Part shown: positions 40,801-49,897 of the stretch, piece after piece
How the letters are laid out: each line of letters starts with the position of its first letter
How positions within the stretch are numbered: position 1 is the first letter of the stretch
Assembly (NCBI RefSeq): GCF_000003605.2
Contig: NW_003109109.1
Coordinates: 41,809 to 93,075 of the forward strand
Direction of reading: 5' to 3'
DNA from: Saccoglossus kowalevskii
Taxonomy: Eukaryota > Hemichordata > Enteropneusta > Harrimaniidae
Length of the DNA: 51,267 nt
Notes under the pieces: model-generated
Databases searched by the model: none
What the model was told of the DNA's origin: nothing
What the model saw: only the letters and a program-made list of their open reading frames with translations
Made by a program: the position numbers and the translations under genes

Positions 40801-42487
40801 GCTTCACAAATTTCAAGATGTTTCTTTTTTTCTAATATTTTTTTATTTTAAATTAATACAAAGTTTTCAGAGACTCCATCTGATAAGCCGCGACTATTTA
40901 TATTCATACTTCCTCATTATTTGGAATAGTAGAATTATCGTCTTCACAAAACTGACGAAATTCTTTTCAGACCAAAACAAATCTTAACCCTATCTGTGTT
41001 TTTAATGAGATAGGTCAAGAATGACAAGTAATCTTATTTTCATGCAAATCAAGCGTAATAATGGCCACTCATTTGCTCCATATAAGGTATGCTAATTTCT
41101 GTTACCTTGTGTTATGCAAATTACATCGACTTTAAGTGAAAGCACAATGTACATCATTTGTAACTTATATACGGAGGTCACTCTATGTGACCTCTATTAA
41201 TAATTATAAATGTCTTCTCTGGTTTAGTATAGAAATACGAAAAAAAAAAAAACTTTCCCCAAGGGCAGGCAAGTAGCCATCATGCTTTTCAATTAAACAG
41301 ATCGCACATAATATTAGTAATTTTTTCCGGTATAGCGTTTCCCTGGAGTGCTATTTAGTTAAAATTTTACATGAGCCTCGTTAAATTTCAATTTCCATTA
41401 TGAGCAGATGCACTTTAATAACATATCTGTATGAAAGTTTTGGTTTTAAATAATTCTAAGTATTCTGACGTGTCATTGTTCATTCATCGTGTAGTAAATA
41501 TCAGCCGAGCGCTGCTGATTAAATTAAAATTCCATCACACTGCCGATTGATTAATTTGTCAAGAATGTATTCAAATTTCACTCAATTAAAGTTTTACCCA
41601 ATAACAATAGACATTCTTTCTTTGGAAAAAAACCACTGATCATTTAATTTTGGCTTTTCATCATGTTTTGCTAGATGTAAATATTAATACTTTCCTCGTT
41701 ATGACAGAGAAGACAGTCCATGCTCTTCCAATGTGAGGCGAGATTCTCTCTGTGGACATGAAGGATTCATGTGATAGACAATTACTGAGAGATAATGCCT
41801 GATTCAAGACTTTCTAATTACCCAAAGATGCACAATATCTCCCACTGTGTCTGACAGTGCACAATGTTTCCCCCCACAATTCAATGTAAAAGCTTACATA
41901 TTATGCAAGGTAACTTTCTTTGTAAAGAATTGTTTAACACAGATGCTAAAGGTCTAGTGTTGCGGATTTTGACCTCATAAATAATTTTTGAAACAATATT
42001 TTATTAATATTTTTATTTGCATTACTTTTGGATTTTTGAGAGGTTGACTGATTTGCCTACAGCCAAAAGCATGTTGGTTATCATCCTTCATCCGGCTAGT
42101 TACCTTGGTTGTCTTTCACCATTATAATAGCTGCTGTAATTTTTTTTCGGCAGCTCTGTGAATACTGTTATTATTACCGGTAGTTTCTTTTTATTTTCAT
42201 TGGAAATTTGCCGATTTCAGTTCATGATCATGCCTATCACCTTGACTAGCCAGGGAATCTCAGAGATCCTATTTCTGTTTGATATCTCCTTCAATTTGGT
42301 TGTAATTGAGCACATTTCATTACATGCAGTAGCTGTAGAAATCTCCCCTGTGTGCTGAAAACACTTGAGAGCTGACAAACCACCAACTATATTATACCCA
42401 GACATTTTTGTCACCTGCGTTTTTGTACCTTGTACCCAGGTGACATGGGTGTCTACGTCATAGTTATGAAGAAATCAGCAATCTGAT
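37894..42487. other. Non-coding stretch upstream of the candidate first coding exon
   Basis: From about 38,600 the sequence is less repetitive and more complex than the earlier part of the window, as expected for intronic or upstream regulatory DNA of a developmental gene. ATGCAAAT occurs at 41042-41049 and TTATGCAAAT near 41,114-41,123, the latter just after CCTTGTG, near a SOX-POU arrangement. The run at 41,461-41,600 holds several TGATTAA/TTAATTT homeodomain-type sites. No exon recognised. Confidence 0.5.
40455..40595 (+). promoter_or_regulatory. Possible regulatory element with SOX and octamer motifs
   Basis: ACAATGG at 40455-40461, GCATTGTG near 40475, and ATTTGCATATTGTTC at 40581-40595 (octamer abutting a SOX core), with AAGGTCA (nuclear-receptor half site) at 40441-40447. 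The block is less AT-rich and more complex than its neighbours. Regulatory use is inferred. Confidence 0.3.
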
Positions 42488-42549
42488 ATGCCGGAAAATC
42501 CACCTATCGAGGAACCGCCACAGTTCTGTGTACTCTTCATCGCCATCGA
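42488..42549 (+). CDS. Candidate first coding exon of the SoxD gene
   Basis: An ATG at 42488 (G at -3) opens 20 codons plus two bases, with an in-frame TGA just upstream at 42467. The exon would end at 42549 in GA, followed by the strong donor GTGAGT. This leaves phase 2, exactly what the acceptor at 45005 needs: GA plus A makes Glu, giving Glu-Val-Ala-Met across the junction. From memory, human SOX5 also reads Glu-Val-Ala-Met near its N-terminus. The peptide starts MPENPPIEEPPQF, proline-rich and acidic, and ends in a hydrophobic stretch; I recognise no domain in it. The phase match and donor are seen in the sequence; membership of the gene is inferred. The real first exon could lie elsewhere, or this could be 5' UTR with translation starting at 45012. 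Confidence 0.4.
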
Positions 42550-45004
42550 GTGAGTGTTATCACTGAACAAGCACACAGGCAGTCAGTCCGGAAGGTTTTA
42601 ACAATTGATCAAAAGCATACAAAGGCATGTGTGTACATTCTCATACACGAGCCAATCCAAGTACCGTAGTACAAAACCTCCGTTTTCTTTAGAAAAAAAA
42701 GGGGGGCCCCCGGCACAGTGATGCAGTGAGCATGTGTTTCTTTCTTCCACAGAGCGTGTCCATCAGTGTTGAGACAAACAACAAATCATGATTTGTTTGT
42801 TGTTATCTGATTGCTATGTTATAGCAGTCAACACTAATTGTACATGCATGTACTTATAATTCAGTCTACAATTAATTGTGTATGTATATCTATGCCTCAT
42901 AATTAAGGTAATTTTAACAAGCTTATTTTACCCCCTAACTTCCTCTAAAAACAAAACCCGAAAATCAGAAAATGAAAAAATAGAGAAATGAAGCAACTGT
43001 TGTTATATGTGCATTCCTGAACAGTATTCAAATTATTGAGAATAATAATGTGGAGTCTTCCAATGGTAGATTGTGTCTAGGTCCTGCCCGCATGTGTACA
43101 ACCAAAGAGTGAAGCTATTTAAATTGACATCAGGGAGTTGTAGGGGTCAAACAAGCGGAAGCGTAGAGGTCAACCCGATAACACAAGGTCTATTATGTGT
43201 CATCATCATTATGCACTTCCTATTGTCCTATCTTCATGGCCATTTTATTAAAGGACTTCAGATGCAGATGCCAGAAGAAGATGCGGTCTGGGAGCAACCA
43301 TTAGTGATTACAGGGGTAGAGGATGTGCTCGATGATTATGTAAATTGCTTTAGTGAAGGGACAATAAACAAATTATGTACATTCATTAGAGTGCAAAATG
43401 TGATAAAAGTAATAACTGTGTTATGATAATCAGGATGTACAGTCAGTTTGCATACACCCCCTCCCATCTGTAGAAAGTCATTCTGTGCCTCATTCATGGC
43501 ATATTCCATTCTTAGTAGAGGTTGGTGTTCACTGGTTTGCTTAAATTTAGATTGATTTTAGTGTGTTGATCCAGTTCAGTGATTCCATTTTCAAGACACA
43601 GTGATTGTTCTATAGTGTTCGGTGGCATGTACTTTACAACGGTCTACTGCTCACGTTCATATCAAATTATGTACGAAACAATGTGCAGCTTAAAGGCTTT
43701 CTCACCTTCATCTCAATATTTCATATTTGGGAAGCAGAAAACAATATAAATAATGTTGGTTAGCTAATCTCTTAAACTTGTCAGTTGCCAGTAATAAAAA
43801 TGTAATATTGTCAGCATTCACCTTCTTTGAATAGTGATTTATTTCCCGTCCGTACTCATACCAGCATGGTAGTGCTATGTGGTCTGATTCTCACATCATT
43901 CGTGTGTGTTTTTCATTAACATTTTAAGAAGGAAGTAATTGTAAATTTATTGAATACATAATTTGTAGCTTTCGTGTTATTGTTTTCAAAATTGCTTGAA
44001 AAATGCTTAACGAAGCCAATAATTTCTGCTGTTAACTAAGCTACTACTAGTACTAGGAGGGAAAAAATGCAATCATGGCTAACAGGCAATAAAAATGTCT
44101 ATGTTAATTAATCTAATATTTTTTTTATTATTTTTTATTATTGTCGAGTGTTTGCTTTGATATGAATTTATAATGCTTGTCCGACTGCTCCTCCTCTCTG
44201 ATGGAATGTCCACAAAAATTCAGTTGTCAAACATCCAACTCTCCATGAATGATTTTTAGCAGCACACTTTTATTTTTGTTTTGTTTTATACCAGACTGAA
44301 CTTTATCTTTATGTTTTTTTTTTTTCCAAACGTCTGTTGATTTGGATTAAGCATAGCATTGCAACGTTCACATTATACGACCGGATGTAATGATGCCTGG
44401 AGGAGTGGGTACCACATACCATGTGTGTTTGTTGCCGCCTGTAAACAATATAAGTGTGCCATTGTGCTCACAAGACGAATTGACATCCTTAGCTATGAGC
44501 CAATACAGAGTGGAAAAAAGTGTACCTCATACAAAGCACCATTGTTACTTGTTTCTTAAGAGTGTTTTGTAAAGGAGCGCTAACAATGAACCTTTCACAG
44601 TCCTTTCATAAGTTGTCGGGGCAACCAAAATCTTTTTTCAAGCAATCTTAGAAAATGGGAGTGAGTGTGAAATAAAAGATTGTCTCAAGCCCCCCTAAGT
44701 AATAGCTATTAGTCAAAACACCTCTTTGTAACAGAATAATATAAAATAATTTTTTTTTTAATTTTTTCATAATTTATTTGAAAAATCTACATCTTTTTTC
44801 AGCCTCCCCCCAAATCAATATTTCTATATTTTGTTGTTTTATGACCACAAACAATTTTCTGTCCTTCCTTACTTGTGAAATATCTAATTTAAACAATTTG
44901 TGCTCATAAATTGAATCTAACACTGTTTTAAATAAAAATAAGTTGCCATGATTGTGGTTTGATTTGATTTATTTACAGTCAGTCTTTCTCTTCTCTTTTT
45001 ACAG
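42550..45004 (+). other. SoxD intron (if the 42,488 exon is real)
   Basis: AT-rich DNA between the candidate first coding exon and the large exon, with a GT at 42550 and AG at 45003. It contains an 18-bp perfect palindrome at 42780-42797 and two open stretches (about 43,073-43,426 and 44,390-44,572) without convincing splice signals or a recognised product. A clear pyrimidine tract precedes 45005. Confidence 0.45.
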
Positions 45005-46056
45005 AGTTGCTATGGCAACTAAACACGGCATTGCTAATGACACCGAACTTCCAGTGAAAAGAGAAAAGTTGGATTCTAACGAGGAAGGAGTAACAAGAAT
45101 AGGTATCGATATGCCAGATAGCGGTAACATACACCGAATTATGAATAACCGTGAGAAACATGACGACGTTGATGGTAACACTGCCGAGAATGGGTTTCGT
45201 AATAAAGAGCAGCAAGTAGTTAATGATTCCATACGACAAAGGGAACGGCAACTTGAGGGGATGATTCACCAACTGCAAGGTTTACGAGAACAGTTGCTGG
45301 CCCAACAGCAGGAGAACAATGAGCTACAGAAAGATCAGCTGCAGAAACAGCAACAGCAGATTGAAATTCAACGACAACAACAAGAAATGATACAGATGCA
45401 ACAACAGCAATTACTGCAGCAGCAACAGAAAATACAGGTTCTGCAGCAACAGATACAAGAGTCCACACAGAACTCTCCCAGTCCATATGTCCGACTGATT
45501 CCTGTGTATCCGTCTGACATAGGACATGCGGCCTCCCTAGGAGTACTGCCAGACGGTGTACACCAGAACATGCTTGTACGCCCTCAACCATCTCCTAAGA
45601 TGGATCAGCGTCCATCAGGGGTTATCATTGACAAATCAAAAAATGCTATATCCTGCGCATCGCTCACTCGGTTCTCAGAACATGCACCTGTGACAACTAC
45701 GCCGATGGGATTTCGTAGTCACCCTCAGGGCTTGTTAACAATACCAAGCGTCACTCCGACACCACAAGCAATCCCCTCAACTCTTGGAGGAGCTAAGAGC
45801 GCACTCCAAAGCCTCCTCACAAATCCACAGCCACTGAATCTTTCAAAACCATCCAAAGTTAATGACTCTGACAATATAACAACAACCACTGCCAGTGTGA
45901 CTTCTCCAAAACTTGCCAGTACAACCGCGGATTTGTCAAAAGTGCCGCAGGTTACATCGCCAAAGCGTTATATAGTTCATGAACCGGACATGGTGTCTGA
46001 AGCAATACGCCAAGCTCGCCAACTGAAACAGAAAACTGAATTGGAACGCATGTTAG
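45005..46056 (+). CDS. soxD: SoxD (SOX5/6/13-like) large exon: leucine zipper, Q-box, PLNLS motif
   Basis: SoxD proteins are HMG-box nuclear factors without an activation domain; they dimerise through a coiled coil and act mainly as architectural or co-repressor proteins. The exon starts after a long pyrimidine tract and AG (45003-45004) and ends before GTAAGT at 46057, leaving one base of a Gly codon. Numbering from Met at 45012: residues 1-76 are a charged N-terminus; 77-96 form the zipper with RERQLEGMIHQL and leucines 81, 88 and 95; 97-150 are a glutamine-rich coiled coil; 274-278 are PLNLS, the CtBP-binding type of motif described in SOX6; 328-348 are a second helix with EAIRQARQLKQ. Zipper, Q-box and PLNLS follow the vertebrate SOX5/6 order closely. 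If an upstream exon joins in phase 2, translation continues as Glu-Val-Ala into Met 45012; otherwise that Met is the start. Reading past 46056 reaches a stop at 46086, so splicing is expected. Confidence 0.93.
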
Positions 46057-47367
46057 GTAAGTTTCTACACTCATTTCAACCATCATAAAGTCATGGCCTT
46101 AAGACAGAAAGAAACCCACCACTCTGCACCTCACATCCACCCCCAGGACAATATTTGATTTAAAACACTGACTTAACAGACACGACACAGCAGTAGTAAT
46201 GTATGCGAATGTCTCAATGTGATTTTCAAGTTGCCTTTTCTTGATTGAAACATGAAACATTTTAAAATAGCTTCACGCAATTTTAACAAATTTAGCTGAA
46301 TGCACAAAGCATAGCAGAACAAGAATTTAGCTGAAATTCCACAAATCTCCTCACAAGAATAGGCTTTGTTGGTTAATCAGCTACGGATTAACATTAGCAA
46401 AAATACATGGTGAATAAATCAACTAAAACAGTATGTGGCTATGAATCTATGTTTTAGTGTGCTGAGGTGCATGCCACATTTATCTATGAACGTCAATTAA
46501 ATTGACACTTACATAATAACTCCCCACTGCTCAATCAGATTTCTCAGAAATGTTTTTTTTTTATTATTCATCTCTAGGTTCTTGAAGCATTTATATATTA
46601 AAATGCAATTGTGTATTATGAAAGCAAATGAAGTAATTTGTATGACCTCTATAACCTTGTAGTGACTTGAATCAGGACCCAGACACTCGCATATATCTTA
46701 CTTCCTTAATTGTCATGTCGCTTTGAAGAAATTATGCCCTTCTTCTTTCAAAATTTATCTTCAATTTTTCTCTGCTATTCAGTATGCGCATGCATGTCAC
46801 AGTGTGTTGGCCTCTGTGGCTCATGTTTTATTGATATATCTTTCCATGCAAGCTGTGTCTAATTATTACTTGTTTGTCCGTTGTGTCTCACAGAGCAACT
46901 GTCACCATTGGGCTCGGAGTGCAACTGTCACCTCACTCCCCGTGCTCTCTATAGCTGTGACATGTCACTTTTCTCGTACTAAATGAATAAGCGATGGGGA
47001 TTGAGTTTTCGTGTTGCGATGTAAATGGTGCAGAGAAACGGAAAATGTGTTAGAGTGTTTCTTGAAATAAAAGGGGCCCCCAGTTCTCTTCTCCTAAAAT
47101 AAGTTTTTTTCTTCTAATTTTAAAGGGCCTCACAAGCAAGGGTTAATTCAATCAAAGACTATTCATCAATTCAGAGGCTATAGGTTCTAAATATTGTTCT
47201 GATTTAGCGCGTTAATTTATCTATTTCTGTGTTCTATGCTCCACTCTTCTTGTACGCATGTTCATGGTCTACGTTTTCGCACACTGTTACATTATCGCCT
47301 GGAGTGGCGATAAGCCACCCCCACAATTATTTTACGATTAAGATTTGAGTCGTCCATAGTAACTGAA

Positions 47368-47440
47368 TACCATATTTTGCTGTATTTGTAGTGCAATACA
47401 CTTATGTAAGTGTCTGTGGTCAAAATAAGTAATACAATCC
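47368..47440 (-). mobile_element. Fragment of the same MITE-like family in a SoxD intron
   Basis: TACCATATTTTGCTGTATTT, then CTTATGTAAG and GTCAAAATAAGT are in the order expected for the inverse of the 848-937 end. Confidence 0.45.
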
Positions 47441-48225
47441 AGCACAGAATAAATGCAATTTTTGGTTTATGTGTTATATTTATGATAAGCTTTAGTGATA
47501 CAATTTTAATAGAGATAATATGGTACCGTAATCATCAATTCAGTAGATATCACAACTTCTGGGATTGACACAATCTAATTTTAGTCTTGTACAATACAAA
47601 ATGCTGTGTTTTACTGGCTCATGAAATTAGAGGGAAGATAATTGTCAAACATGATAAGTTCTCTCCAGGAATTGTAGATATAACCATATTTGACTAGTAC
47701 TGGAAAATGAAGTGCTAGAATATTCAAGAATAAAAATAGAGGATATTAATATGCTAAGTAGATAATATTAATATGCAAATTCACTGTCTTGCTTGGTCAT
47801 TTAGGTGGGAACACTGAGGTGTAACTATGTCAGATGTGACAAGAACTACCAGAGTAGTTTTTTTTTTCATTGCAAATATCCTCTCAGTCGAGCGTGAAAA
47901 TGTTCGTAAGTCAAGCTGCTGAGAATCAGCTGATATACAGTTACGCATGTCTGTATTACAAAAACCATAAGCAATTGTTTAAATTGAACTGTTTTCATAG
48001 AATATCTGTGAAAATCCTGTGAAGATTAAATATGCAGCAAATTTCGTCATTTAGATTTCAAAACGAATGATAAAACATGATTGCGCAAAACACAGATTAT
48101 CTTGTGCGTATGGTAAGAATGTGATTTGAAACTTCAGGCTACTTATAATTGGCCAACATGTTTACTTATGTACTTGTTTAGCCTGGAGGGAATTGCTCAG
48201 TATTCTTTCCTGCTTAGTGTGGAGA

Positions 48226-48296
48226 ATTTGCATATGAATAGAAACTAATTAGCATATGCATATGCAATTACCATTGTTCTTGCAAATTTTTGCATG
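48226..48296 (+). promoter_or_regulatory. Octamer, homeodomain and SOX motif cluster before the cassette exon
   Basis: ATTTGCAT (48226-48233), CTAATTAGC (near 48245), two overlapping ATATGCA repeats, then CCATTGTTC (48271-48279, full SOX consensus) and TTGCAAAT. These are classic POU, homeodomain and SOX sites packed into about 70 bp. The motifs are seen; enhancer or splicing-related function is inferred, and AT-richness raises chance matches. Confidence 0.35.
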
Positions 48297-48430
48297 TGTG
48301 GGGTTTAAAAAGTCACTGCAATGTCCAATGTCCATGAAATAAACCTCAGTACTTGTTTTTGTGACCATAGCTTGTTCTGTTTTTTTGTGTTTATGTTATT
48401 TTATTTTTCTTTTTTTCTTTGTTGATATAG

Positions 48431-48496
48431 GTCCTAAACTTGAAGTGGGTACTGGGCACAACTTTCTTGGTAATTACCCTCACAGCTTCCTTCCAG
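48431..48496 (+). CDS. soxD: SoxD in-frame 66-nt cassette exon (predicted)
   Basis: A strong acceptor (T-rich tract ending in ATATAG at 48430) precedes 66 bases without a stop, followed by the good donor CAG|GTATAA at 48497. Both ends are phase 1, matching the donor at 46056 and the acceptor at 49304. Inclusion therefore adds 22 codons, encoding GPKLEVGTGHNF then LGNYPHSFLP, and skipping keeps the frame. An internal GT at 48470 would give a 39-nt version that is also in frame. The exon falls between the second helix and the Ser-rich exon, a region where vertebrate SoxD genes are alternatively spliced (established for the family in general). I recognise no domain in it. Splice sites and phase are seen; use as a cassette is inferred. 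Confidence 0.62.
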
Positions 48497-49303
48497 GTAT
48501 AATTTTTTTTTTCCCCATTTTCGTTTTTTTTTGTCACGATGCAGTTTATTTTGTGTGTTCACCCGGCTCTAAGAGTATTGTTAGAGTTGTTTGTTTGTGA
48601 CCCAAGTTTGGTGTCTATCTTTATGTTCAGTTATGTGTGTAATTTGTGTTAATTGCCTTGTTTTGCTACCTTGACCTAATTCTCCTCTGAATGGGAAATA
48701 CCATAAACTACTCTAGTTTCATGAGAGAGAAGTTTCCGCATTTTTCATGAGTCAAGCATCTATGCGATATTGATCCCAAACACAGGGTCCTAGGTCACAT
48801 GGCCTGTACTTATCTTTAGAAGCTAAAAAATGAATTTCCTATCTATTAAGGCCTTGTTTAAACTGCTTAAATACCATGTTTTGGGAGAAATAGTGTTCAA
48901 ATTCTGTAACCAATGGAAAATAATAGAATAGTTATAGAAAGCAGGGCTAGACACTAAGGGTAGTACTATAGCCTGAGGCAAGTAAAAAAATCCATGTGGA
49001 CAGGTCATTACTAAGTAATAACACACTTGCCTTAACAGACTATAGTAAATATATAGGTTATGCAATGTAGACAAACAAGTTTTTGTCAGGCCCTCAAAGA
49101 AGGCGTTACAATGTTATGCATAATCATGTCATTCAAAGCCTGTATTTTCAAATCTGTTTTTCTTTGGTACTAAGTGATGTCATTATGTTGATTACAAATT
49201 ATAATAAATGATAAAATGCATCCCCTGAAAAGATTCCAGTTTAAACCATAATTAACCAATTCTGCGTAAATCACTAATAAATATAGTATCTTTGTATTTC
49301 CAG
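48497..49303 (+). other. SoxD intron between cassette and downstream exon
   Basis: Starts GTATAA and ends TTCCAG. AT-rich, with poly-T runs near 48502-48531. No other element was recognised. Confidence 0.6.
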
Positions 49304-49560
49304 GACAACACAAGGAGCAGGCTATGTCTCCAGGTAGCTGCAGTCAGAGCTCTATCAGTAGTGGTTCCAGTATTGATAGCAAGGTAATTGACAATACCAC
49401 TGACAAGGAAAGGATTGCCCTCGAAGCATTAGCACAAAGATTTTGTACTCGTACCACCTCCTCAGCCACATCCTATCCTGTCAGTGTCAATGTTAATGAT
49501 GATTGCGACAAAGCTTACCCATCGCATGTATACTCCACTGCTGGACACGAACACCGTCAG
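49304..49560 (+). CDS. soxD: SoxD exon between second coiled coil and HMG box
   Basis: The exon opens after TTTCCAG (AG at 49302-49303) with GA, which completes the phase-1 Gly codon left by 46056 or 48496. It then reads 85 codons and ends in CAG before the donor GTATGA at 49561, in phase 0. The peptide has a serine-rich start (QHKEQAMSPGSCSQSSISSG) and then KERIALEALAQRF, which resembles the EKTTLESLTQQL segment that vertebrate SOX5 carries between its second helix and the HMG box. The rest is polar and low in obvious structure. The next exon should lead into the HMG box, which is not in this window. Frame and splice sites are seen; assignment to soxD rests on matched phase and this short similarity. 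Confidence 0.82.
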
Positions 49561-49897
49561 GTATGATTTCACTGCATGTACACTTCACATCCAAAAATGT
49601 TGGTGATCATCTCAGATTTTCCTGTTGCACAACTCCATTAATGGATGTGAAGCACCTCTAACGAGTTGTAATTTGTTTTTTATCTTGTATCATTTATTTG
49701 TGTTTTTCTCACTTGTATAATAATACTTATGTTTTGTGTTGTTTAATTTATGCATGTTCCCAACTTATTATCCCTATACACTAACATTTAAGCTGATATC
49801 ACCATCTCATTCCATTTTGATGCATGCCAGCAGTGTCTGCATACAGTGTGGGTCTATATCCCTTTCTACAATTATGCATAGCTACACTTTACAGATA
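49561..49897 (+). other. Start of the next SoxD intron
   Basis: Begins GTATGA directly after the exon. This is AT-rich unique-looking sequence before the 82-bp satellite, with nothing recognisable in it. Confidence 0.6.

Larger units (their letters stand above)
46057..48430 (+). other. SoxD intron upstream of the cassette exon
   Basis: Starts GTAAGT and ends ATATAG. It contains a short hairpin at 47292-47313 (8-bp perfect stem, 6-nt loop), a MITE-end fragment near 47368-47440, and a dense cluster of octamer, homeodomain and SOX-type motifs at about 48226-48296, some 135-200 bp before the cassette exon. No further exon was recognised. Confidence 0.7.

Noticed and set aside
43073-43426. 117-codon open frame on the + strand
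   Set aside because: Starts at GTG, has no recognised domain and no matching splice sites; length is within what chance allows in this much sequence.
45220-45591. Minus-strand open frames opposite the SoxD exon
   Set aside because: They are antisense by-products of the CAG/CAA-rich Q-box coding sequence, giving Cys- and Val-rich nonsense proteins.
48431-48469. The 39-nt form as the main cassette exon
   Set aside because: The donor at 48470 (GTAATT) is weaker than CAG|GTATAA at 48497, so the 66-nt form is preferred; the short form is kept only as an alternative.
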